This document shows positions 48,549-60,689 of a DNA stretch of 64,000 nt, in pieces. Below the pieces are notes generated by a model, which saw only the letters and a program-made list of their open reading frames with translations, was not told the DNA's origin and made no database searches. The first letter of the stretch is position 1. Every line of letters begins with the position of its first letter. This DNA comes from Vanessa cardui. Taxonomy: Eukaryota > Arthropoda > Insecta > Lepidoptera > Nymphalidae. The stretch spans positions 8,903,318-8,967,317 of the forward strand of contig NC_061131.1 of assembly GCF_905220365.1 (NCBI RefSeq), read 5' to 3'. The position numbers and the translations under genes were made by a program.

Positions 48549-48802
48549 CTATATCCCAATTAAAGGCATATGAACATTTAACAACAAATTGACGCTATAT
48601 CATTAGTCGAGAGCTTGATTAATCTATGATTCTCAGTGCGAATTTGCGGAAAAACGACGTTTTAAACGTTTACGAAACTCTTATCTGAATTCTGGATGTA
48701 AAATTAACGTGGAAATATAGAGTTAAGTCTTATTATATTATAAATATAGATAAATTAATCAAGAATGGTAAGTAATGCACAATGGTTCGTTATATTTTTT
48801 TC

Positions 48803-48985
48803 TACGTCCGTTGCAATACGCTATACGTAGAAGATTTTCATGAGGTTTCCCTTCACTGGACACCAGATGAATTACAAAAACGAATTAATTATTCAAAACA
48901 TCAAGGATTCTTGCCCGGTCTTTATTGAGCAATATTCAATTGAGATTTACGTATTTTAATTACTAGGCCATCTCGGCTTTTACCA
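48803..48985 (-). mobile_element. Metulj-like SINE, strongly diverged
   Basis: TTTTCATGAGGTTTCCCTTC, ACCAGATGAATTACAAAAAC, TTCTTGCCCGGTC and ACTAGGCCATCTCGGCTTTT follow the order of an antisense SINE from its middle to its A box. The divergence suggests an old insertion. Confidence 0.6.
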
Positions 48986-51875
48986 CTTCATATATATTAT
49001 TTATTATCCCTGTCAGTTTATTGGCAACGCGGCTTCGCATTAAGCCTGCAGGGAATAGACCAAGGTTTTATTTAAATTAATTTAGTGAATTCCAAACGTA
49101 TATTTACCGGTTAATGCACGGGTAACTCTCATGAACAAGATATTTATTATAATATATTACGTTATTAATTAAATTTATGTAATGCAGCTCAACACATTTA
49201 TTTTCTTTTGTTCTAGATCAATGATGAGATAAAACATTTTTATATAATTTTACTGCGTACTACGTTTACCAATGTCATTGTTCTATAATCATTATAATTT
49301 AAAAGTAACAAACAAATAACAAATTATGTAGTAAAGTAAATAACAAAAAAACTCATCTCATCGGCTTGGTGAAGTTTGGAATCTTTTCTGTCGTCTAAAA
49401 TTAGTCAAACGACTAAGCAAGAAAAGTTTGACAGCAAAAAACGTAAACATTGGTCAGACAGTGACATCATTCCGCTCAAATGAACTATAGCGGTGTATCT
49501 CGTACTTCCTATGAATACCACAAACGAGTTTCGTTCTTAGTGTTTAAAGCTATACAATTATGGCTTTATATTAAAAACTATGTAAATACGAAATAAATAT
49601 AATCAATACGCAATAATATGAGATAATAATATCGGGAAATGAAAAGGAAACAAATGCAAGTTATAGAGTGAAATACTGGTTTGATTTCACAGGACTGGTA
49701 TAAGTTCCTGGTTTATATAATTATATCACTGCAATATAAAACGTTATATTATATTGTACTTATTACATTCCATTATTTTAAAATAAAAAATAATTGATCA
49801 TCGATTATTATATTGAGGTCACATTTTGATTAAAAAAAAAGAAAAAAAAAACAAGAAAATTCTATTAGCGTTAAATGCATGCTTTAAATATCAATTTATC
49901 TTGCTCAATGTATTGGTATTCAAAATATTTATTTCATTCGCTAACTTTATACATACAGTACTTAAAATTTTCGCGCAATCATTATTAATCGTTGAGTAAT
50001 AACATATCTGTTAAATAATGTTTTGGTTAAAACCATTCAAGCTTGTCGATTACAGAGTTCAATTTATGTTTTTGCTAGTATTATACAAAGATTAAGTGAA
50101 GTTTGTGGAATATTGACAAAGAGACTAAAAAAGGAAGTCTTTATAGAAATTAAGTACAGTATAGGAAAATGTATGTATCATGTATTCGTATATTATAAAC
50201 TCATACATGTTCAATTTGTTGAGCCAATTACTGTTCAAAATACGAAACTACAGGAATTTGAGAAAAAACGGTCTTTATTACACTGACATCTTTTTAAAAA
50301 AAGTTATCATGAAAGTGAAAATATTTTATAAATAATTTGATATCATAAAATACAGACGAATTGATAACCTCCTCCTTTTTGAAGTCGGTTGAAAATAAAT
50401 AATATTATTTATATTATTATTGTATTATGACCAAATAGTATTTGTGGACCGTGTCTGTTACCAATCAACTCATAATTTACGATATGAAACGAATTTAAGA
50501 TTTTTGGATATGCAAAATCAGAATCAACTTGGAGCCCATTCGGCAGTTACGTCAAGACACCGGCGATGTTCACAATAGCTGTGAAAGTATATTAGAAAGC
50601 GCAAGTCGGTAGGTCAGTCTCACGTACAAGTTATATCAGACAGGGTTTACGTAACAATTACTTTTCTGGGTAATCAGAGCGTTGTTATGGTACTGATTTA
50701 TACCCGCGATGAAGGTCACAGGTTTTTAAAGTTGGATTTCGGTTTAAGTTCATACAAAGGTATATTCTCTGTAAAGTTTTATCGTATCTATTTCATATTA
50801 AATTAAAAATTACGATAACATGAAATGATTAAGTTCCACTTAAATTGATAGTTAGAAAATTCTCAAACGCAATTTTTTCAGTAGAATCTGTGATTTGGTG
50901 CTTACACCAAACTACACTTATCACAAGTAAAGCGGAGCGATTATGTAATTTTTTAATATGCCTAAGTTGCAACATTATTTACCAAAAATAATGTAGGTAC
51001 TCATCGCCAAGATTCAAAAATATCTTCCAGACAATTTTATAACAATGATACGAAATTTAAAGCAGATTTAAAAAGATATAGAAATATTTATTCATTCAAA
51101 TTAATGTATGAAATATATAATGTATGAAATATATACATACGAAAGTAACATAAATAGCTCTAAACATAACATGTATTGTTACGAATTTTGTAATGCTGCA
51201 GTTTTCATTTATAATATGGGAGCTATATTATATTTATTCACATCTCATATACAATTCATATTTTCCTTCTCTCTCTTAATTAGATAAGATTTCGATCACG
51301 AATGGATAATGTTCAGGTGCCGGAAAACAGCCTTAAGCCTCACACCGGGCTGCTACAGACAATTGTTCAAACAGTTGTTTTAATATTAACAAAAGTATGT
51401 TTAAATAAAAATAATTACTATTTATTTTTCTTTACAATGTTTTCTGATGTTTTTATATCTCTGCTTTTCGGGACAAGGTATTTATATATGTATATGAGTC
51501 AATCGGATTCTGATACTAGAGTCTTGTCAGTAATCAAACGAATGTGATTAAAGTCGCAATGATTACGTGTAGTTTGTATCTTGGATTTGCGTACTAAAAC
51601 TAAAAGTGCAGTTGACGTAACTAAGTCACATGATACCAGTTACGTCAATTCAATACATTAAATATTTCCTTTGTTGCAATTTATCAGGTGTTGAATTCAG
51701 TTATCCCGTGTTTAATTTTATTAGAGCAGGAAACTGATCATAATCTTTAGTTTACGATGAATGAATTGATTAATCGTGTCTACAAGCTAATATATAATAT
51801 ATATCTTAATATCCGTTTAAGTAATCAATTCGCACAAAAGGTAACTAATTTGTAATTCGATACTTTTTATTCTAT
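48986..51875. other. AT-rich putative intron, one TE scrap
   Basis: At 50345-50395 the string CAGACGAATTGATAACCTCC followed by TCCTTTTTGAAGTCGGTTG is a widely dispersed lepidopteran TE end. The ORFs of 87 codons (50023-50286) and 81 codons (51302-51547) have no recognisable domain. Confidence 0.4.
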
Positions 51876-52110
51876 ACAACAACAACAACCTGTAAATTTC
51901 CCACTACTGGGCTAAGGTCTTTCTTAGAGAAGGGTTGGAACATATTCCACCACGCTGTTCCAATGCGAATTGATGTAATACTCATGAGGCAGAATTTCTA
52001 TGAAATTACACACATGCAGGTTTCTTAAGGTGGGTGTGGCCTGGGTTTGAACCCGCAATCATCGGTTAATGCACGATGCACGCGTCTAACCACTGGACCA
52101 TCTCGGCTCT
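51876..52110 (-). mobile_element. Metulj-like SINE with internal deletion
   Basis: From the left: (AAC)n, CCTGTAAATTTCCCACTACT, CACCACGCTGTTCCAATGCG, CACACATGCAGGTTTCTTAA, then directly CCTGGGTTTGAACCCGCAAT (B box) and CACTGGACCATCTCGGCTCT (A box). The part between the GTTTCCTCACGATG block and the B box is lost. TTATTC occurs at both ends, a weak hint of a target-site duplication. Confidence 0.85.
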
Positions 52111-53142
52111 TATTCAACTTTTATTTTGTAAAATACAATTATTGCATCAGAATGAGAAGATCTTATTTTCTCATTCTTATGCAAATTAATATCTACCTAA
52201 GTTTTTTTTGTGTAAAAAACATTCCAATATAGAATGATTAATTAATAGAATATATTAATTACATAATTTAAAATATAAAGTTACAGAATTTAAATTTGCA
52301 AGTTTTAATTATTAAAGTAAGATCTAATCTTGATATCGAGACCTGAATTTTAAGGTCAAGTATAATTTTGACATTTTAAATGCATTTTTTCATGTATCAG
52401 ATTAGTGCACCTTTGGATAAAAAGATCAACAAATATAAGTATTAAATGTAGCTATTTAAAGAAGTACTCGTACTCAGAATCGAGCACAGACGCGTTCGGT
52501 TTCATACAAGGTTATTTAAAAACCTTTTCTTTTTTTTCAAGTTTACTTGTGTTACGGCATCTACTATATCATGTACTTAATGTGTATCGTAATAAAAACC
52601 TTATCTACTGAAATCGTTAAAAAATATGCTGTTCTAGATTAATGCCAAAAGGCCGATTCTATTTATATAAAAAAAAAATATTTCTATAAATATATTATTA
52701 ACTTGATTAAGTTTTTGTTCCGATATATTTTTGATATATCGTTAGTTTTCCACTGTCTATTACTAAATTTTGATAAGATATTGATTAAAAAAAAGGTAGG
52801 GATTTTTTTTATTTTGATTTTATTTTTATTTAGCAACCAAACTTTGAGTAGAGACCCTATTGAAAGTGACTCGGGTAGAGATGACTCTAAATCACGCGGA
52901 CTTTAGCTGTCAATATGTCATGTATTTTAAAAGTATTAAATTTTTTACCATCATGAAATGATGAATATGAATAAAAGCGTGCACCTTAATTGATCAATCC
53001 CTAGCTCAATCATCTTTCGCGGCTGTATTATAAAAACCCATTTTATGATTAATACAATAATTAATGTATTTCTATGTATGTTTATTTCATAGTAATAATG
53101 CAAATATATACATAGTACAAATGTGCACAATTATTACAACTT
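52111..53142. other. AT-rich putative intron, no feature seen
   Basis: ORFs of 61-68 codons at 52047-52232, 52405-52611 and 52703-52906 are chance or partly SINE-derived. Confidence 0.4.
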
Positions 53143-53145
53143 ACT

Positions 53146-53290
53146 TAGTTGGTAGGGGTTTGTGCAAGACTGGTTCTAAAACCTATTTTTCGCCAAACAG
53201 TAGTACTCAGTATTGTTGTGTTTCGGTCTGAAGGACCATAACACCTTAGTTTTCAAGGTTGGTAGCATTGGCAATATAGCACTCCTTGTG
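53146..53290 (+). repeat. A-tailed interspersed repeat, partial copy
   Basis: TTGGTAGGGGTTTGTGCAAG, CGCCAAACAGTAGTACTCAG, TATTGTTGTGTTTCGGTCTG and CACCTTAGTTTTCAAGGTTG match the 5' half of the family in + orientation. Confidence 0.7.
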
Positions 53291-54363
53291 ATTATTTTTT
53301 TTACAGCATAATTTTCTATCGCAATGGTAAATCCAATTTACCAATCCCAATTTGCCAATTTACCTATCCACCTATGTTATAAAAACATAACAAATAATAC
53401 AAAAAAATAAATCAAATACTTTAACTTTCCGTATACATTTGCTGTTCTTGCAAGTTTAGGTTAATCATGATATTATGTATCATACTATAAAAGCCGTCAC
53501 CATAAATTAAAAAAAAAAGAATCAAGGCTGTATAGCAAAATATTGCATATTTAAGAAAACCACGTTTAGTGGCATTAAATGTTATCGTGGTTACAACATT
53601 TTTTATATCTATTCATTCACGAGGGCGCGCCTCTCCATCTTTAATTATTATATGCAATTATTATATGAGTGACTCTCTAGCTTAGAAAATGTCTTAGTGT
53701 ACCTAAGACGATTGAGAGCAAAGAAGGCAAAATATACAAATTAGATTACATTTCTTAAGTTTATTTAATATTAATTACGTTAACGCGTAGGACCTTCGTG
53801 AGTATATAAATAAAAAACAAGAGATTGTTTCTCAAATATATTTAATGTCAAGACGTTGAAAGTGTATAATATTTTTAATAATTCTCGTTCGTAACACACC
53901 GCAGTCGTCTGTATTCATATTAACAATTTACGAAATCAGTATGGCATGGCAAAACAAAAAGCATATTTACATATATTTTCAAACTAACTCTTTCGTTAAT
54001 CTTGTTCGTTATGCCTTGACACACAGTTATATTCTCATAGAAACTTCTAGAATTATTTTATCGTACGTCAAATGTTTATTGAAACTCGAAGCAATCATTT
54101 GATCAAAAAGAATATAGATATTTTAGATACGTTGATGCAATTCTAAGAAACATTCTAAAATCCGGTGTTACGTTAGACCAGTGATACGGATATTTAAAGC
54201 CTTTAATAATCATTTTCACTTATATGATATGTTGCATTACGAACGTTTATAGCAGGTAAATTAGTTGAATATTTATTCTTATTGACAGTGACAAGGCATA
54301 AGAGTGAAGGCATTTAACTGGCATGTGGTGTTTCTACACTGGCATAAAGTTTTACCAGTAATA
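53291..54363. other. AT-rich putative intron, no feature seen
   Basis: No supported gene or recognised repeat. Confidence 0.4.
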
Positions 54364-54408
54364 GGACCTTGTGCATGCCCGTCTGGGTGGGTATAACCCA
54401 CTCATTAA
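54364..54408 (+). repeat. A-tailed interspersed repeat, short fragment
   Basis: GGACCTTGTGCATGCCCGTC then TGGGTGGGTATAACCCACTC corresponds to the GCTTTGTGCAAGC-CGTCTGGGTAGGTACCACCCACTC segment. Confidence 0.5.
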
Positions 54409-54519
54409 GCATAGTTAATAAAAAGCCTAGTAAATAATCTCAAGGGAGACCAGCGAACTACGCAGAACATATTATAGTGCACAAGTGTGTACTCACTCAC
54501 ACATGCGAACGGAATGAGT

Positions 54520-54720
54520 TCAAACGTAGAACACGGCTTTACGTGCATTTCGAGACAAGACACACGAAATAGACAATGGACTGTTACAATTGCCAGTCTC
54601 CGGGCCGATACTGAGAATTTACTGACAAAAAACCTAATTGCTCTTTATCGGCCCATCTTGGGGGTTTGACTACAGGACCTAAAGATCTGCAGCCTTATAT
54701 CTAGATTAGAATGACTAATC
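54520..54720. mobile_element. Possible TE fragment with tRNA-like tail
   Basis: GCCAGTCTCCGGGCCGATAC and CGGCCCATCTTGGGGGTTTG followed by ACTACAGGACCTAAAGATCT and GCAGCCTTATATCTAG recall a dispersed lepidopteran repeat with CCCAGGACCTNAGGATCTGCAGCCTTATATCTA. The class is unknown. The 60-codon ORF over it is not a gene. Confidence 0.35.
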
Positions 54721-55641
54721 TATTTATTTTATCGATGAATATACTTTTTGCTGTTCTGGTTGGACTAAAGTGTAATCCCTCGCTAAGGAATCTCTTATAC
54801 CGTATTCTTAGAGATGTAATTTTGATAACAGGAGTGGTTCCTTCTTTTTAAAATAAAATTATATTTTCGCTTACAAATAACTTACCAACCCGAATCTGCC
54901 ATTTTCCTGACAAAAATAATAATGATGTGTTATCGGTTTTTAGTAATTATAACTATTAAGCCAAACTGTGAAACATTATAAGTTAGATCTTTCCCTACAA
55001 ATACACCTGTCTTTGAAAACGACTCGTTTGAAGACAATTTTTAATCTATTGCGACTTTAAAATTCGAATTAATTTCATAATACATGTATGAATGAAAAAA
55101 AAGATTTGTTATTTATATCAGCGATATACTATTTTTCTTTGATATACAAACTAGTTTTTGGATCTTTTAAAAAGCCAAAATCGTACATTAAATTTAGCTC
55201 GTATCAATTACATATTGTATACATAAATAGATAAGGTTATTTGATTAATTAATATAAATAAAGCGTGCAATAGCAAGAATCAATTTGTTTACAGGGACCA
55301 TGTTTGATAAGTTTATTATTTATAAATCTTTAGTTCAAGGTACTCATATCAAGTTAGTGGTTATTTTGGGTCAAGGCAAGCTGATGTGCTTGAAAGTAGT
55401 AACTGCAAACAATGTAGTTTAGACAATTTAAGTCGACCATTATATATTTAAATGAGTTGTTTGTATGTCATCATAAATATTTTTATCTTAATACGGCTGT
55501 TCCCTTTATTCCCTGTTTAATGTTTTTATTGCTGATTTTCAAATATTCATTGGAAATTGCAATCTCTATTAAACTTTCACGATTTCGTGTGCGTATAAAT
55601 TTAACGAATTAACTATATTAGCCTAAGTTACATCATATTAC
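54721..55641. other. AT-rich putative intron, no feature seen
   Basis: No supported gene or recognised repeat. Confidence 0.4.
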
Positions 55642-55775
55642 ACCAGATTTTTGTCAGTGAAAGTCCCATAAAAATCAGTCTAGCCGTTCCAGAGATCAGC
55701 CGGAATAAACAGGCAGATAGACAGGCTAAAATTGTAAAAGATGTTTTAGTATATAGCAATTATTTTAATATTAAG
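55642..55775 (+). mobile_element. LINE-like 3' end fragment
   Basis: AAAGTCCCATAAAAATCAGT, CTAGCCGTTCCAGAGATCAG, CCGGAATAAACAGGCAGATA and GACAGGCTAAAATTGTAAAA form a recurrent tail of a non-LTR family in Lepidoptera. No coding part remains. Confidence 0.55.
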
Positions 55776-56883
55776 AACAGACAGTTCAATTTTCTTATAT
55801 GTACATATTTGTAGGATAGACAAATTGCTGCGCGTCGCAGTTCCTAACGTTTTGAATATAGATTATTATTGAAGTGAAATTAATTTCCCTTTATATTATA
55901 CTCTATAAATTTATCGAGTTTTATCGATATTAACAAATAGTTTCATTTATTGTGTGCAATTGCATAGGATTAATATTTACAAAACATTTCATGTTTGATT
56001 TCTTTATTGCTCTACTAAAACAAATATTACTCACATTTTATTATAACTAATCATTAGTACACCAAGATAATGTTATACTCTTACATTGTATGTGCACGTA
56101 GTAATCGGTTTCTAGTGTAGTTATTTTTGTTATCTGTTTAACGTTTTATTTATAACTACTTCATTTATTGAATTATTTATATAAATAATCTATTTATTCC
56201 AATTTACTGATCGATATTCTTCTTTTATATCATCAACATAACTTTGTTTGATTAGTTAGATCTTAACACCAATAAAAGCTATTAAAATGTAGATGTCGTC
56301 GTATTATTATGATTTAAAAAATGATGTTTTACACATGATAAAACTGCAGTAGCAATTGAAATCTCTGTAAATTGAACGTACATAATCTTGAAGACGCCTC
56401 TATCAAAATCTTAGTCATATCGTCATCTTTAAAGTTATTCCATATATGTATGTGGTATTAATTACGTTAAAATACAAGGTACATCCTTAAAAGAAAATTC
56501 ATAGTAGCTGAACATGATTGTATAAAGATAAAGAAAATAAGTGTAAGTTTTGGTACAGATTGTTTGGTTGTTGCTCAGTGTATTGTAAAACTATTAAAAT
56601 ACATGTAATTATTTAATTAATAAAAAGTAGTTATACTTAGCATTAGTTGGGAGTATTACTCATATGAAGAATAACTATGCATTTTAAATAAAAAAAAAAC
56701 GCAGCCTGCTGTCCTACTTTGACAAAAAATAGACAGTTGACATCCACACCACAAAATCTGATCAGTCTTATTTTGAATGGACAGATCGGATCTCCAAGAC
56801 CACCCAATGATCTACAATTTTAGTTTTATCACCGAATGCCCTTCTCGCGTTACAATTTGAGAAAAAATATCAGAAACCGTTCC
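55776..56883. other. AT-rich putative intron, no feature seen
   Basis: No supported gene or recognised repeat. Confidence 0.4.
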
Positions 56884-57193
56884 GTAAAGTATTTTTTTTA
56901 TTTTATGGATTAGGTTGGCGGACGAGCATATCAGCCACCTGATGGTGAGTGGTCATCATCACCCATAAACAATGACGCTGTAAGAAATATTAACTATTCC
57001 TTACATCGTCAATGCGCCACCAACCATGGGAACTAAGATGTTATATCCCTTGTGCCTGTAGTTACACTGGCTCACTCACCCTTCAAACCGGAACACAATA
57101 ATACTGCGTATTGTTGTTTGCGGTAGAATGTCTGATGAAAGGGTGGTACCTACCCAGGCGGGCTTGCACAAAGCCCTACCACCAAGTAAAGTA
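56884..57193 (-). mobile_element. Complete A-tailed retroposon with 8-bp TSD
   Basis: The direct repeat GTAAAGTA lies at 56884-56891 and 57186-57193 and bounds a 294-base element. On the minus strand it starts TTGGTGGTAGGGCTTTGTGC and ends in CCATAAAATAAAAAAA. Internal landmarks are GGTAGGTACCACCC, GTGAGTGAGCCAGTGTAACT, ATAACATCTTAGTTCCCATG, TTACAGCGTCATTG and GCCAACCTAATCC. The duplication and A-rich end show retroposition. It has no ORF or clear tRNA promoter, so it is either a SINE of unusual origin or a fixed-length 3' end of a LINE. About a dozen truncated relatives lie elsewhere in the window. Confidence 0.85.
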
Positions 57194-58475
57194 AGTCTGA
57201 GTATTTTAGTATTTTAATTTCTCTCATAATCAATAAACATAGTACGAATGGAATTTAAATCACCCAATTTAATATTCATTTGGAATGGTTCTAGGTACGT
57301 TTCGTATATACTGATAACAGCGAACGCGACGAAACGTTCATTGTTCCAATTCAAAATATCTAAACTTGACTATTTAATGACATTTTTGTCGCTTTATGAT
57401 TTTAAAATACGTGACTGTTCGACGTGTTAATTGACAAAGTTTTCCATGTGTCGCTTATAAACATTTTTATTTATATTATGTTGACGTTAGTTGTATCTTA
57501 TTTGGTTTGTGCTTTGTAACTCTTAGATAAAGATTTGCAGAAAACAATGTAGGAACGGTAAACACATGTCAATAATGTTGTTAAGATAACTCCAATTCAG
57601 AGGTTCCAGTCTGCTAGACTGCTATTGTTCTAAGGTTTTTGAACGGATTTGATTGTTCGTTTCCTCACATGGGACTCTCGAACGAAATATAATAAATAAT
57701 TAATAGTTTCCGATAAGCCGGGGCAAGGTTTAGATGTATGCGCGGTGTCACGCAGCATTTGTCTTTGAGTTAATAAATAAAAAGTAGTATAAGTTAACTT
57801 CACATTGTTGTGAACTTAATTAAAATTTAAAATACACGTTACAGGCAAAATACGTATCGCACATACCTAACCTCTCACTTCTAGGAGATTTTAGTTACAT
57901 AAAGTTTTTAAAAGTATTAGCAAAAGTAATAATTGTGTGATTCATTGTGCTGATTTCAAAATAAATTTGATTAAAGAAACTATGTGCAGTTAGTTAACTT
58001 TTTAAAAACATTTAGTATGAAAATTTTGTAAATTGATCCAAACAACCAACCGAAACTCTAAACGTTTTGCCAATCTCCTTCTTATGAAACCTATGATATG
58101 TCAATTATAAACAAACTAACCTCTGACCACTGCGTCCAAAAATTTCCGTTTATGAAATAATAACTTCGGAAACTTTTGTCGGAAATAAATGGTTAATAAG
58201 TTAATGATTTAAAATGCATGATACTCAAGTTAGTTAGATTTGTTAACACAGCACGAAACATTTTATACATGCTGAAACTTATGTTTTATGGGTAGTTTAT
58301 TAACATTCAAAAAGTTTCTTTATTTTGGATCTTTAGTAAAAATGGATATCCAGAAGGAATCAATTTTACGTAAATTTGTTTCTGTGTTGTGGTCATTTTT
58401 GAGATTCTATCATTATTATTTTATTATATCTAGTCTAGCTAACCTAATAAGTGGTCAACAACACAATTTATATAT
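57194..58475. other. AT-rich putative intron, no feature seen
   Basis: No supported gene. A 60-codon chance ORF lies at 57248-57430. Confidence 0.4.
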
Positions 58476-58517
58476 TTCTTACATCACCAATGCGCCACTA
58501 ACGGAAACGGAGATGTT
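58476..58517 (-). repeat. A-tailed interspersed repeat, short fragment
   Basis: TTTCTTACATCACCAATGCG followed by CCACTAACGGAAACGGAGAT matches the central segment of the family. It lies inside a 98-codon ORF (58288-58584), which is therefore partly repeat-derived. Confidence 0.55.
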
Positions 58518-58887
58518 TTCAAAAATAGTTCCACATGCTTTGTTACTGTTATTTTTTTTTTACAATATTAGCGTAATGAACTAAAGGTTAAAAACTAATA
58601 ATGTCGTCTGAAACATAAAGAAATAAATAACTTATTTATGCAACTGACATTGACAGTCTCCAATACAGTTGAATATTATTATATACACCATACTACACCA
58701 CTATGCTCTCCACCAGAATGTTGGCTATGTTAAATAATAAATAAATAAATATGAGACAACATTATGCATTACTCTGATCCCAATGTAAGTAGCTAAAGCA
58801 CTTGTGTTATGGAAAATCAGAAATAACGACGGTACCACAAACACCCAGACCCAAGATAACATGGAAAACTAATGATAATCTAAATTG

Positions 58888-58955
58888 ACTCGGCCGGGAA
58901 TCGAACCCGGGAACTCGGAGTGGCGTACCCATGAAAACCGGCGTACACACCCACT
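58888..58955 (-). repeat. tRNA-like repeat with perfect B box
   Basis: On the minus strand CCCGGGTTCGATTCCCGGCC contains the B box GGTTCGATTCC (58897-58907) within a T-arm-like stem CCGGG/CCCGG. The rest (GGTTTTCATGGGTACGCCAC) does not fold as a tRNA. It is a dispersed tRNA-derived repeat, not a working tRNA. Confidence 0.5.
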
Positions 58956-59081
58956 CAAATATTTTCATTGTCTTATATCATGTATACTGTATCAATAAAA
59001 TTTGCACGGCGTACGTTTGTAAATGCTAGTGAATTTGATTCTATCCAATGGAAATACCTAATAATATTTGGGAAAATACTG

Positions 59082-59145
59082 AAATTACTGAGTTTCATAT
59101 CAGCTCTTATCAGAAGAATCTACATTCCGAACCGTTGATAGCTTA
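59082..59145 (+). repeat. Fragment of LINE 3' tail family
   Basis: AATTACTGAGTTTCATATCA and CAGAAGAATCTACATTCCGA followed by ACCGTTGATAGCTT resemble the ACTGAGTTTCTTGCC-GTAGAATCTACTTTCCGAACCGGTGGTAGCTT consensus, of which the copy at 2.4 kb is another member. Confidence 0.5.
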
Positions 59146-59249
59146 TATATAATATTATCTTGTTAAATATAAATTTTAAGCATACGAGCCTTCTTAAATA
59201 ATGTATGTTTTGATCTTAGAAAACAAGAATAATAATTAATAGTTATAGT

Positions 59250-59303
59250 TTTTTACCAAGCCATTAGTTAATTATAGTTTATTAACTAATGGTTTGGTAA
59301 AAA
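59250..59303. repeat. Near-perfect 23-bp hairpin with 8-base loop
   Basis: 59250-59272 pairs with 59281-59303 over 23 positions with one G/T wobble; the loop is TATAGTTT. The 9-base string TTATAGTTT occurs both just before the left arm (59243-59251) and across the loop (59272-59280), so the structure has the form flank, arm, copied flank, inverted arm. Confidence 0.8.
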
Positions 59304-60463
59304 CCTAATCACCTTGATAGAACTGCTCGATAAATAAAACCTTTACAAAAAATATATTCGATTTTTTATAACAATGCAACATTTTTATATAAGTAACTAA
59401 CCAAGTATAAAACAATGAACACTCTTATTAGAAATTAATGCACATTAAATTATTCTCTTTTTATCGTCAAAACTGCATATTAATTGGTAAATAAAAAAAA
59501 TGCTAATGGAATTTGAAGTAATCATTTTCAAAATACACTAAGGACAAACGAAATTAATTTAAAATAAAACAAGTTCTTAAATCACAGTACCTTATTACTT
59601 TACGCAATCGTATGAAGGGACCATGAGCTTTTGTTCTTTTGCCCTTGTTAACTGAAATTAAGACATTAATTTAATTATTTTACATACAAAACAAACAATT
59701 GACATTCCATATTGTATTGCTTATTTGTGGTTGTGGTTACGTTTTTTTTATTAATGATAATTATTATTATGATTTGGTTAAATAAGTGAAAATAAGTATA
59801 TTTATTCCTTTTTTCATTATAATATACGAGGTTAAGAACCTCCTAAAAAGTTTTAAAAACCTGAGTCTTGTTTTTCCCTAACTATTGATATAAACATAAA
59901 TTTAAACAATTGTGTTTTCTAAATTGATATAAATATAAATTAAAAAAAAGTATTAACTATATAAATAATTATGTTAATTCAACTAATATTTACATAAGTA
60001 CATTAACAATGGTAAAACGTCTTGTTTTTATTATTTCATATATTATTAACTGCGTTATAACATGTTCATATTAATGTAACCCTCAGTCGGCTTCCAGCTA
60101 AGTCTGCCCAACTTTTTTTTACTTTCCCGGCTTTCTAATTCTTGAATCTTCTAACGAGCCAGTCGAAATAATTTTCTGCTATTTGAAGTAAATTACATAT
60201 ACCTATTAAATATCCCACTGAACGACAGAGCTTTCTGCTACTCAAGTTATAAGCTCTATTATTGTTTTTTTTTTTATAAATACAAACGATAAATAAATAT
60301 ATCAATGATTTTTTTCATCATAGAAAACCAGATAGCTCCATAAAAAAATATGCATTAAAACTGTACGTGTTTGCCCAGAATTAATTCCTTAATTCACAAT
60401 AAAATAGGAACAAAAACATTCCCTACTTAGTAACGTATTCTAAATAAATACTTTTATAGTGTA
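59304..60463. other. AT-rich putative intron, no feature seen
   Basis: No supported gene or recognised repeat. Confidence 0.4.
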
Positions 60464-60689
60464 CGTCTATAGACATTGGCGCTGCAAGAAATTTAAACAT
60501 TTTTACAACTTACAACACCAATGCACCACTAACATTAGAAAGTGAGATGTGTTGACCCCTGTGCATGTGGTAATACTGATCCATTCATCCAAACATATTC
60601 ACCTTAAGTATCATCGCTTAGCGGATGAATTTCTGACTAACTATCGGACCTATTAAGTAGACGGTTGAACAAAGCCCTACGAACAATTA
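60464..60689 (-). repeat. A-tailed interspersed repeat, diverged copy
   Basis: GACATTGGCGCTGCAAGAAA, CACCAATGCACCACTAACAT, GTTGACCCCTGTGCATGTGG and GTTGAACAAAGCCCTACGAA keep the family order, with many substitutions. Confidence 0.6.

Noticed and set aside
58288..58584. 98-codon ATG ORF
   Set aside because: A piece of the A-tailed repeat (58476-58517) lies inside it, so the frame was assembled in part from repeat DNA. It has no domain.
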